A stretch of DNA of 7,352 nt from Acidobacteriota bacterium (GTDB lineage Bacteria > Acidobacteriota > UBA6911 > RPQK01 > JADFOI01). Each line of letters begins with the position of its first letter. The first letter of the stretch is position 1. Shown piece after piece: positions 1 to 5,998 of this stretch. The notes beneath the pieces were generated by a model. It had not been told where the DNA came from. It made no database searches and saw only the letters and a list, made by a program, of their open reading frames with translations. Location of the stretch: contig JAPUKI010000344.1 of assembly GCA_027295745.1 (NCBI GenBank), forward strand, positions 1-7,352. Direction: 5' to 3'. The position numbers and the translations under genes are program-made.

Positions 1-30
1 GAGTCCAACTTATGACCAGTTGGATCAACT
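1..30. repeat. Short inverted repeats just past the transferase gene
   Basis: TCCAACT (4-10) and AGTTGGA (18-24) form a perfect 7-bp inverted repeat with a 7-base loop. A second, overlapping pair, AGTTG (18-22) and CAACT (26-30), could pair alternatively. They lie 32-58 bases beyond the transferase stop, so a role in ending the operon transcript is possible. However, no T-tract follows the hairpin on the minus strand, which argues against a standard intrinsic terminator. The window edge prevents seeing what lies beyond. Confidence 0.35.
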
Positions 31-61
31 TACCTTTCACGACTATCTGTATCGGGTCAAA

Positions 62-844
62 TCAACCAGTGTTTGATAGGAAGGAGGCAGGTGAGGCAGC
101 CGGCAGGGACCACAGTCTGAGTCTCGAATCATGGCCTTCCACAGTCAGGGCGCCTACGAAACCGCTACAGGGTTCTAAGTGATGGAGTGACCATTGAGCA
201 GCACCTGTGGGATCCTCTCGAGTTGCCAGGAGTGAGGCCGGTTCTCCAGGAATCAGGGAAACATCAAAGCTGTCCAGTGGAATCGAAAGACCTTCTCCTC
301 GAGCCTTGATGTAAGCTTCTTTTCGCGTCCAACAGTTGAAGAATCCTTCATCCTGTTGGTTCTCAGGGAGCGCTCTCAATGCGGCCGTTTCTCTTTGAGA
401 GAAAAATCTGTCGGCGATTTCCCAATCAATCCCACCGTGACAAATACGCTCCACGTCAATGCCAACCGCTCGGCTGCGAGTGAACGCGTACAATCCTATC
501 CCGGCACAATGGGAAAGGTTGAAACACAGTTCACCGGCTAGGGCCTTGTCGTCCAAGGCAGGCTTCCCGTAAGGTCCATACTTGAATCGCAAATTGCTGG
601 GTTCAACCTGCAGGTAGCAGCCCAAAATGATCCTGAGGACTCCACGTGCGAGAATAAAGTGGTTACGAATTTCCTCAAGATGGAAGCGATTGGCTCGTTC
701 TCTCTCGTCCTCGGTCAGGATCTCAGCCAGATTCTGGATCTCTTGCTGTGGCCCCCGCAAAAGGATGCACCAGACATGAACCTCATGGTGGGACAAGACT
801 GGTAGTGAGGGAGAAGTAGGCCAGGAGCAATGCAGTGAAGCCAT
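62..844 (-). CDS. Sfp-type 4'-phosphopantetheinyl transferase
   Basis: The product (260 aa) would transfer the phosphopantetheine arm of coenzyme A to the serine of carrier domains, converting apo to holo synthetase in the cytoplasm. Family motifs are all visible: GPYGKPAL at residues 90-97, FNLSHC at 108-113, the metal-binding GIDVE at 128-132, and WTRKEAYIK at 172-180. The length fits the Sfp/EntD group rather than the short AcpS group. The reading frame stays open upstream to about 997, inside the synthetase gene. I chose the ATG at 844 because GGAAG lies 8 bases before it and directly follows the synthetase stop codon, and because the upstream extension has no family character. The 13-bp gap to the synthetase implies co-transcription and probably translational coupling. 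The natural client is the carrier domain of the neighbouring A-T-TE protein, and probably its paralogue at the other end of the window. Function assignment is secure; client assignment is inferred from position. Confidence 0.93.
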   Translation of the reverse strand: MASLHCSWPTSPSLPVLSHHEVHVWCILLRGPQQEIQNLAEILTEDERERANRFHLEEIRNHFILARGVLRIILGCYLQVEPSNLRFKYGPYGKPALDDKALAGELCFNLSHCAGIGLYAFTRSRAVGIDVERICHGGIDWEIADRFFSQRETAALRALPENQQDEGFFNCWTRKEAYIKARGEGLSIPLDSFDVSLIPGEPASLLATREDPTGAAQWSLHHLEPCSGFVGALTVEGHDSRLRLWSLPAASPASFLSNTG

Positions 845-852
845 AGGCGTGT

Positions 853-857
853 CTTCC
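853..857 (-). promoter_or_regulatory. Ribosome binding site of the phosphopantetheinyl transferase
   Basis: On the minus strand GGAAG immediately follows the synthetase TAA and sits 8 bases before the ATG at 844. It decides the start of the transferase and suggests that ribosomes finishing the synthetase re-initiate here. Confidence 0.7.
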
Positions 858-3473
858 TTAACTCGCTGCGACCCAGTCGGCCTTGTCCGCCTGGTGGCTG
901 TGTGCTCGCTCCAGACAATCCTGTAACTCTTCAGCCAAAACCGAAAGATGGGGTTCGCTGAACATGCTACCGTGTGTTCCCGGCACCACTCGGACATCTA
1001 GTCCCCCTCCTGTGCATTTCCTCCAGGCCTCGCTCTGGCCCGGGCTTCGGGAGTTGTTTGGAGTCTCGGCTTTAAACAAACTGACCCGGCCAGCATAAAG
1101 TCGCGGCCTGTACTTCCTTCCCGCTACTTGAAAGGCCTTCCACCGGGCTTGAACCTCAGCAGGTAGATAATTCTCCACCGTAATCCCGTTCTGACGCTCT
1201 CCCCACCATTTCCGGAGATGGCTAAACCTGCCCCTGAAGCACATGGACATGAAGTACAGGAAGCGTCGCCCACGCCGGTAAATCTCCTCTCTCAGGTACT
1301 TGGCCTGGCTCCGCGGGAAGTAGCTATCGAACAGACCCACGAAAGCCACTCCCTCTCCCTGTTCATGGAGCTGCTGGGCCATCTCAAATGCCACCGTACC
1401 TCCAAAAGAATGCCCTCCTAGATAATACGGGCCTTTCGCCTGTATCGTCCGGATTTCTTCGATGTAACCGGCAGCAATCTCCTGGACCTGTTTCAGCTGG
1501 GGGTTGGCTTCGTCCAATCCCTGTGGCTGCAGAGCATAAACCGGCTGCTCCGGACCCAGCAGACGCGCCAACGGGTAGTAGAAGAGAACATTGCACCAAC
1601 CCGAGTGAACCCCGAAGAAAGGAGGCTTTCTCCCACCAGCCTGGATGGTCACCAGGGTGGACCAGTTCGCCGAGACACTTTCGCTTCTCAGAATCGCGGT
1701 TAATTTTTCAATGGTCGAGTCCTCGATCAAGGTTGCCGGGGGAAACTTTCTCTTAAAAACGGTTTCGATTTTCGAGAACAAACGTAAGGCAAGCAGTGAC
1801 GTGCCCCCCAGCTCGAAAAAGTCGTCTCGCACCCCGATCCTTGCCAACCCCAGAACCTCCCTCCAGATATCCTCCATCTGCCACTCCAACAGGTCGCGGG
1901 CTCCTACAAACTCGGTCTTCACTTCCCGTCTTCTCGTCTCCGGTTCCTGAAGTCCTTGCCGATCGACTTTGCCGGTGGGGGTAAGGGGAAGGGACTCCAG
2001 CAGAATAAAGATTGACGGGATCATGTAATCGGGCAGTCTCTCCAGCAGATTCTGACGCAGCGCCTGAATGCTAGTTGTCCGATCGGGAACCACATAGGCC
2101 ACCAAACGTACTTCATCATTGTCTTGCTTCTGAGGGACGACAACAGCTTGTTTCACGTCTTCAAGGTTCTGCAAGGCCATCTCGACCTCCAAAATTTCAA
2201 CTCGCTGGCCACGGACTTTCACCTGGAGGTCCTTGCGTCCCAGATATTCCAGACATCCATCCGGACGCAGCCGACCCAGGTCTCCCGTCCGGTAGATTCG
2301 TACACCCTCTTCCTTGGGATCTGGGAGAAAGCGCTCTGCCGTCAACTCGGGTCTTCGCCAATAGCCCACAGCCAGATACCGACTCCTAACAACAATCTCG
2401 CCCACGCAACTGGGGCCGACTTCTTCTCCGTTCTCATCCAACAAGAGCACTTCCTTCCCTTCCACGGGGTAACCAACCGGTACCCGCTCACCCTCGATCC
2501 GAGAGTCATGATCCAGTTTCAAATGTCGGATCGTCACGGCTTCGCTCAATCCGAGTTGAACGTGCAACTTACAAGTCCGTGGAAAATACTTCCGGTAGGA
2601 TTCGAAATCTTTTCTCGAGACGGGTTCACCCCCCAAGCAGAGCCAGCGAAGCTTGGGAAAAGCTTCTGCTCCCGTCAAGCTTGCCACAAGATGCCGGAAC
2701 AGTGTCGGGACCGATCTCAAGATGGTGATCTCTTCCTGGATCAACCAGGTGATAAGGCTGCCAAGGCCTTCTCGCTTTGAATCGAAGGGGAAAACACACC
2801 CACCGTTTAGTAGAGCTGCAAACAGGCTCATCTGGGCCGCCGAGAAATGGGAGTAGTACAGAAAACTCAAGCGGTCCTCGGGGTTGATTCGAAGGCTGTT
2901 GGACCAGACTTCCTGGTTGTAGAGAAGACCTCGATGGTCCCGGACGACCCCTTTTGGTTTTCCGGTAGAACCAGAAGTGTAGAGAATGGAAAACACTGAA
3001 TCCGAAGAAATCAAAAGACCAGGATTCTCCGCTGAAACAGCGGAGTCGATCTTCTCAACATCGATTACTCGTTGCTTCTCGCCGGCCAGTTCATCAGCTG
3101 ATGAGAGATGCGCGGTGTTTGTGAGGATCAGCGAAGCTCCGGTATCAGTAAGAATGTCGCTGTTTCTGGCAAGGGGACTCGATGGATCCAGCGGGACATA
3201 GATTTTCCCGGCCTTTATGGTCCCCAAGATCGCCACAAGAATAAGCGCCCCATGTTCGAACAACAAGGCAACGGGTTCCGAACCCATCCCTCGTTGAGCC
3301 AGGATTGCGTGTGCCACTCGATTGGCTGCACTGTTGAGCTCGTCATAGGTGAGCCTTTGGCTTTGGGTCTTAACGGCAAGCTTGTCCGAAAATCGAGAGA
3401 CGATCTCTTCGAAATGATCTGGAATCGAACGCTCCAGATCAATCCTAATTGCAGTGTCTTTTAGATCCCTCAT
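858..3473 (-). CDS. Stand-alone A-T-TE nonribosomal-peptide-synthetase-like enzyme
   Basis: A single-module 871-aa enzyme without condensation domain. The adenylation domain occupies about residues 10-510: LYTSGSTGKPKG at 164-175, YRTGDL at 394-399, GRKDLQVKVRGQRVE at 412-426, and TPTGKVDR with the catalytic Lys at 502. The carrier domain follows (about 525-595), with the phosphopantetheine Ser559 in FFELGGTSL. The thioesterase (about 615-871) shows Ser689 in GGHSFGG, Asp716 in GLFDSY and His834 in GTHGSMF, so the triad is complete. It should adenylate an acid, load it on the carrier and release it through the thioesterase. Where amino-acid-activating domains have Asp235 (GrsA numbering), the motif here reads FSAAQMSLF (210-218), with Ser at that position. 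This points away from a normal alpha-amino acid. The A5 motif is also unusual (QLGLSEA, 306-312). A-T-TE architecture is known from fungal and bacterial quinone/furanone synthetases acting on aryl pyruvates, so such a role is possible but inferred. The ATG at 3473 is preferred over a TTG two codons upstream; its ribosome binding site is weak. The gene heads an operon with the transferase. Confidence 0.93.
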   Translation of the reverse strand: MRDLKDTAIRIDLERSIPDHFEEIVSRFSDKLAVKTQSQRLTYDELNSAANRVAHAILAQRGMGSEPVALLFEHGALILVAILGTIKAGKIYVPLDPSSPLARNSDILTDTGASLILTNTAHLSSADELAGEKQRVIDVEKIDSAVSAENPGLLISSDSVFSILYTSGSTGKPKGVVRDHRGLLYNQEVWSNSLRINPEDRLSFLYYSHFSAAQMSLFAALLNGGCVFPFDSKREGLGSLITWLIQEEITILRSVPTLFRHLVASLTGAEAFPKLRWLCLGGEPVSRKDFESYRKYFPRTCKLHVQLGLSEAVTIRHLKLDHDSRIEGERVPVGYPVEGKEVLLLDENGEEVGPSCVGEIVVRSRYLAVGYWRRPELTAERFLPDPKEEGVRIYRTGDLGRLRPDGCLEYLGRKDLQVKVRGQRVEILEVEMALQNLEDVKQAVVVPQKQDNDEVRLVAYVVPDRTTSIQALRQNLLERLPDYMIPSIFILLESLPLTPTGKVDRQGLQEPETRRREVKTEFVGARDLLEWQMEDIWREVLGLARIGVRDDFFELGGTSLLALRLFSKIETVFKRKFPPATLIEDSTIEKLTAILRSESVSANWSTLVTIQAGGRKPPFFGVHSGWCNVLFYYPLARLLGPEQPVYALQPQGLDEANPQLKQVQEIAAGYIEEIRTIQAKGPYYLGGHSFGGTVAFEMAQQLHEQGEGVAFVGLFDSYFPRSQAKYLREEIYRRGRRFLYFMSMCFRGRFSHLRKWWGERQNGITVENYLPAEVQARWKAFQVAGRKYRPRLYAGRVSLFKAETPNNSRSPGQSEAWRKCTGGGLDVRVVPGTHGSMFSEPHLSVLAEELQDCLERAHSHQADKADWVAAS

Positions 3474-3530
3474 GGGCAACGACTTTCACAGAACCCTCTC
3501 GTTGGTACCCTATACACTTGCTGGATTGCA

Positions 3531-3580
3531 GTCTCGGCAATGCTTTGGAGTATAGTCGAAGATTCTTGAGAATTAGGCGA
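3531..3580 (-). promoter_or_regulatory. Repeat element copy A, candidate promoter/operator of the A-T-TE gene
   Basis: This 50-bp block matches positions 4931-4980 at 44 of 50 bases by direct comparison. It contains an imperfect inverted repeat (TCGGC at 3534-3538, GTCGA at 3555-3559) and the inverted repeat ATTCT-TG-AGAAT. On the minus strand TATACT (3549-3554) resembles a -10 box, with no convincing -35. It ends 57 bases before the synthetase ATG. The element also faces the plus-strand stress gene, so it could serve either gene. The upstream-of-minus-gene position is shared by all three copies, which favours control of the synthetase. Function is inferred. Confidence 0.5.
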
Positions 3581-3770
3581 CAACTCTTGGGAAACAAGGC
3601 TCAGATGAGTGGCGGAGTCGAATAGATGCATCAGCGAGAGAAGAAATCATCGTTTAGAGCATGTTACAATTTTTCTTCGTTTTGTCTTCATTCATTGTTT
3701 TGGAAGCCGACTGAGGATTCTCGGAGTTCTTAAAGGAAAGCCTGAGTAGAAGCAAGGAGGTCAATCCGTT
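3581..3770. other. Intergenic region ahead of the universal stress gene
   Basis: The rest of the 297-bp divergent intergenic region contains no credible gene. It is more A/T-rich around 3660-3700, where TACAAT near 3665 could be a -10 box for the stress gene, but I see no matching -35. The promoter of the plus-strand gene must lie in this stretch or in the preceding repeat element. Confidence 0.4.
3754..3760 (+). promoter_or_regulatory. Ribosome binding site of the universal stress gene
   Basis: AAGGAGG, a near-perfect Shine-Dalgarno sequence, lies 10 bases before the ATG at 3771. It supports this start. Confidence 0.8.
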
Positions 3771-4613
3771 ATGAGTTTGTGGCCGGCCCACCCTGTGCCC
3801 TTTGTCGATTCAGTGTTGCATCCCACCGACTTTTCTTCGGCCAGTGACACGGCTTTTGCGCACGCATTGGCCATTGCGCTGATTCGGAAAACTAAATTCA
3901 CCATCCTGCACGTTGGCGCGGAAAAACAACAGTGGACCAATTTTCCTGCCGTCCGCTCCACCTTGGAACGATGGGGGTTGCTTGAGAAGGGTAGCCCTCG
4001 AGCGAGCGTCTTCGACGAGTTGAGGATTCGGGTAACGAAGCAGATGGTAGCCAGTGACAGACCGTTAGTTGCAATTCTTGAATACCTTGAAAGACACCCC
4101 ACGGACCTATTGGTACTTGCCACAGAGGGCAGAGAGGGGCTGCCGCGCTGGATACGGTCATCGGTGGGCGAGCGCCTTGCCCGAAAGTCGAAGACCATGA
4201 GTCTGTTTGTCCCTCAGTCGGTGCCCGGATTCGTGTCTCTTGCCGATGGAAAGATCTCCCTTCGCCGTATACTGATCCCCGTCGATTTCCACCCTGATCC
4301 AGCACCAGCGATTGAATACGCTACTCGAGCGGCTAGGTTCATGGGTGAACCCGTCGAAATCATTCTCCTGCACGTTGGGGACAGGATGCCGAGCATTGCA
4401 CTTCCAGAGTGCGAGACGTGTTCCTGGAAGAGGATGGAAGCGAGAGGTAATGTCGTTGAAAAGATTATTGACATTACCCGGGAGCACTCAGCAGATCTGG
4501 TCGTCATGGCAACGGCTGGACACCAGGGATTCCTGGACATCGTGCGGGGCAGCGTCACGGAGCAGGTTCTGAGGAAAGCGCCTTGCCCTCTCCTCGCGGT
4601 GCCGCCAATCTGA
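3771..4613 (+). CDS. Tandem-domain universal stress protein (UspA family)
   Basis: This 280-aa protein carries two UspA-type alpha/beta domains, about residues 11-150 and 164-280. Each starts with a strand and acidic turn typical of the fold (VLHPTDFS at 15-22; ILIPVDFHP at 167-175) and has a hydrophobic strand ending in LHVG (46-49; 200-203). The C-terminal nucleotide-loop motif reads ATAGHQG...RGSVTEQVL (247-267) and ends in the usual APCPLLAVP. Compared with the ATP-binding consensus, the first glycine is replaced by Ala. In the first domain the equivalent loop (117-133) also loses the final glycine (RSSVGE), so the N-terminal half may not bind ATP. Such proteins are soluble and generally protect or signal under stress; the specific role cannot be read from sequence. 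The gene is divergent from the synthetase operon and converges with a small membrane gene 4 bases beyond its stop. Confidence 0.9.
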   Translation: MSLWPAHPVPFVDSVLHPTDFSSASDTAFAHALAIALIRKTKFTILHVGAEKQQWTNFPAVRSTLERWGLLEKGSPRASVFDELRIRVTKQMVASDRPLVAILEYLERHPTDLLVLATEGREGLPRWIRSSVGERLARKSKTMSLFVPQSVPGFVSLADGKISLRRILIPVDFHPDPAPAIEYATRAARFMGEPVEIILLHVGDRMPSIALPECETCSWKRMEARGNVVEKIIDITREHSADLVVMATAGHQGFLDIVRGSVTEQVLRKAPCPLLAVPPI

Positions 4614-4617
4614 AGAC

Positions 4618-4895
4618 TCACAAGGCTTTGATCCATTCTCCTAACTGATATCCAACAACAAGGCCCGTGAGTAACACTAGCGTTGCAGCAAGAATGAAGG
4701 ATGGATCAAACTGCTTGAGATTCTGTTCCGATCGAATGATTTGCTCCTTATTTAATATGATCGTCCCAGCTATCCCAGAAAGCCAATTGAGGCAAGAAGA
4801 GCACTAAGGAAGTAGGTTACAATGAGCGCAACGAAGGTCAATAGCAGAACATTTACTGCCAGCAGGATGCCGAAGGAAGCGAGTTTTCGGATCAT
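4618..4895 (-). pseudogene. Small two-helix membrane protein, apparently frameshifted
   Basis: From the ATG at 4895 a 41-aa frame runs to a TAG at 4770-4772. It starts MIRKLASFGILLAVNV and is almost entirely one hydrophobic helix. A second frame, open from 4803 to the TGA at 4618-4620, overlaps it and encodes a polar stretch (ILNKEQIIRSEQNLKQFD) followed by a second hydrophobic helix (FILAATLVLLTGLVVGY) and the tail QLGEWIKAL. The second frame has no ATG start. Joining them with a single -1 shift near 4775-4803 would give one protein of about 90 aa with two membrane helices. I therefore read it as one gene broken by a one-base deletion. Alternatives are two separate tiny proteins, programmed frameshifting or a sequencing error. 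I do not recognise the family. Repeat copy B lies just upstream. Confidence 0.5.
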
Positions 4896-4930
4896 AGAGC
4901 CTTCATTGATACACGACTAATGGGTTGCCT

Positions 4931-4980
4931 GTCTCGGCAAGACTTTGGAGTTTAGCCGACGATTCTTGAGAATTATGCGA
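4931..4980 (-). promoter_or_regulatory. Repeat element copy B, upstream of the small membrane gene
   Basis: This is the best-formed copy. TCGGC (4934-4938) and GCCGA (4955-4959) form a perfect inverted repeat with a 16-base spacer, followed by ATTCT-TG-AGAAT. It ends 35 bases before the ATG at 4895 of the minus-strand membrane gene. TAAACT (4949-4954, minus strand) occupies the place of the -10-like hexamer of copy A. Interpretation as an operator or promoter is inferred from symmetry, conservation and position. Confidence 0.5.
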
Positions 4981-5020
4981 CCACAATTGAAGAGGTAGGA
5001 CTTATCCCCTTAGATTGCAC

Positions 5021-5221
5021 CTACCAGGCGTTTGGAAATCGTTCCCTCTGCTTACCCGCCTCAATCATCTGGTCCAAATCCTCCCGGTCGAAAAGAAGCC
5101 GGCGGCCCATTTTCACACTGGGGATTTTCCGCCGCCAAGCCCAGGAATAAATGGTGCTTTTCTGCACCCCAAAATAGCTGGCGGCATCCTCAACACTAAT
5201 CAGTCGCTTCTCTTCGGCCAT
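5021..5221 (-). CDS. Small excisionase/MerR-like helix-turn-helix DNA-binding protein (1)
   Basis: This 66-aa protein consists of a single winged helix-turn-helix domain of the kind annotated as excisionase-family DNA binding (HTH_17). Residues 7-25 (LISVEDAASYFGVQKSTIY) form the helix-turn-helix. SWAWRRKIPSVKMGRRLLFDREDLDQMI (26-53) gives the second helix, the basic wing and the final helix. The start is the ATG at 5221, where the conserved domain begins and a GAGGG precedes it; the frame is open further upstream but without family character. These proteins act as recombination directionality factors or as small transcription regulators. No integrase is present in the window, so regulation is the more likely role here. 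It is a tandem paralogue of the gene at 5355-5564, and repeat copy C lies 34 bases upstream, suggesting its own promoter. Confidence 0.82.
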   Translation of the reverse strand: MAEEKRLISVEDAASYFGVQKSTIYSWAWRRKIPSVKMGRRLLFDREDLDQMIEAGKQRERFPNAW

Positions 5222-5254
5222 AAGCCCTCTATCGTATAAACTCCTGGTTTGATT

Positions 5255-5290
5255 GTCTCGGCTGGAATTTAGAGTTTGCCGACGACTTTT
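5255..5290 (-). promoter_or_regulatory. Repeat element copy C, upstream of HTH gene 1
   Basis: It begins with the same GTCTCGGC as copies A and B and keeps GAGTTT and GCCGACGA, with one base fewer in the spacer. TCGGC (5258-5262) and GCCGA (5278-5282) form a perfect inverted repeat 15 bases apart. The ATTCT/AGAAT half is not conserved. It lies 33 bases before the HTH gene start, so this gene could control itself through it. Function is inferred. Confidence 0.45.
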
Positions 5291-5354
5291 GTGTTCCGCC
5301 AAGCCTGGGAATCCTGTTTCCACGATGTCCAGGCGGGGGGAGAGCAGGAGGGCT

Positions 5355-5564
5355 TCACAAAAGCAAAAAGGGTGGCGGTCCTAGGCGTGGAGGTCGCATC
5401 CTGTCCAAATCCTTTCGATGGAAAAGAAGGCGACGACCCTCTCCTACACTGGGAACTTTTTTCTGCGACGCCCAGGAATGAATTGTGCTGGGGTGCACTC
5501 CCAAATACTTGGCGGCTTCCTCAACTGTCAGTAGTTCATTGTCTTGGTCCACAGGAATTGCCAT
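5355..5564 (-). CDS. Small excisionase/MerR-like helix-turn-helix DNA-binding protein (2)
   Basis: This 69-aa protein is a second single-domain HTH_17-type protein. Residues 11-30 (LLTVEEAAKYLGVHPSTIHS) are the helix-turn-helix, and WASQKKVPSVGEGRRLLFHRKDLDRM (31-56) the wing and last helix. It is clearly paralogous to the gene at 5021-5221 in protein and DNA. The C-terminus differs: after DLDRM it runs RPPRLGPPPFLLL instead of the IEAGKQ-type tail, so the end may have been rewritten by a frameshift or a deletion. A weak AAGG precedes the ATG at 5564 by 10 bases. The 133-bp gap before HTH gene 1 contains repeat copy C, so the two genes are probably not obligately co-transcribed. Likely a DNA-binding regulator; target unknown. 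Confidence 0.75.
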   Translation of the reverse strand: MAIPVDQDNELLTVEEAAKYLGVHPSTIHSWASQKKVPSVGEGRRLLFHRKDLDRMRPPRLGPPPFLLL

Positions 5565-5669
5565 GAAAACTCTGCCTTTTTACCTTCTAACATAGCCGGG
5601 TGACCTACTTGTTCTATCTCTTTCAGCGATTCACCACAGCAAAACCAACTCGACCCGGCGTCACGTTTC

Positions 5670-5689
5670 CTTTTGCTACGCAAGTGGGG
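5670..5689 (+). repeat. Short direct repeat, first copy
   Basis: CTTTTGCTACGCAAGTGGGG matches 18 of 20 bases of 5842-5861. The pair lies in the noncoding stretch between two divergent regulator genes and is of unknown role. Confidence 0.45.
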
Positions 5690-5833
5690 GGAATCAACCT
5701 CGGTTGCAACAAAAGCCGAAACGGGCAATCTGCAGTTTGGACTTCGTTGTGGACTCCAAGTCGCTGGTGAGCATTTTTCAAAAGCTTAGATCTGGAGACG
5801 CCTGACGCAGGTTAGGACTGACTTTGTGGGAGT

Positions 5834-5861
5834 CCCCTCTTCTTTTGCTAAGAAAGTGGGG
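5834..5861 (+). repeat. Short direct repeat, second copy, within an imperfect hairpin
   Basis: The 20 bases at 5842-5861 repeat 5670-5689 with two differences. Here they extend into an imperfect inverted repeat: CCCCTCTTCTT on the left and AAGAAAGTGGGG on the right around a short loop. It is about 140 bases upstream of the AraC-type start. There is no T-tract on either side, so it is not a standard terminator; it could be an operator or mRNA leader structure. Confidence 0.35.
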
Positions 5862-5983
5862 TTGAAAAGGTCTTGACGGAGGGTAAACTGCCAGCAGTGC
5901 ACCTGAGAAGAATCTCTGGTTCGAGAAACGCAACCAGACGATGGCGAGGGATTGTCGACAGTATTAACCCGAGCAGACAAGCG

Positions 5984-5990
5984 AAGGAGG
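5984..5990 (+). promoter_or_regulatory. Ribosome binding site of the AraC-type gene
   Basis: AAGGAGG lies 8 bases before the ATG at 5999. It decides this start over an in-frame TTG at 5873. Confidence 0.8.
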
Positions 5991-5998
5991 AAGGCAAA

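Larger units (their letters stand above)
5565..5998. other. 434-bp noncoding stretch between HTH gene 2 and the AraC-type gene
   Basis: No credible gene is visible; open frames here lack family features and ribosome binding sites. It must hold the promoters of the two divergent regulators. TTGACG at 5873-5878 could be a -35 box for the AraC-type gene, but the hexamer 17 bases on (AGTGCA) is a poor -10. Two short direct repeats and a long imperfect inverted repeat are described separately. Confidence 0.4.

Noticed and set aside
845..997. N-terminal extension of the transferase frame into the synthetase gene
   Set aside because: It overlaps the synthetase C-terminus, has no family similarity, and the ATG at 844 has a well-placed ribosome binding site.
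2124..2780. 218-aa plus-strand open frame
   Set aside because: It lies opposite the adenylation domain coding sequence and has no recognisable domain; it is an antisense shadow.
3531..3580. Repeat element as intrinsic terminator
   Set aside because: The inverted repeats have long spacers, no T-tract follows, and every copy sits before a gene start rather than after a stop.
5276..5566. 96-aa plus-strand open frame
   Set aside because: It is antisense to HTH gene 2 and has no recognisable features.
5528..5728. 66-aa minus-strand open frame
   Set aside because: It overlaps the start of HTH gene 2 in another frame and shows no motif or convincing ribosome binding site.
5873..5998. Upstream TTG-initiated extension of the AraC-type gene
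   Set aside because: The extension has no family character, and the ATG at 5999 follows a strong AAGGAGG at proper spacing.
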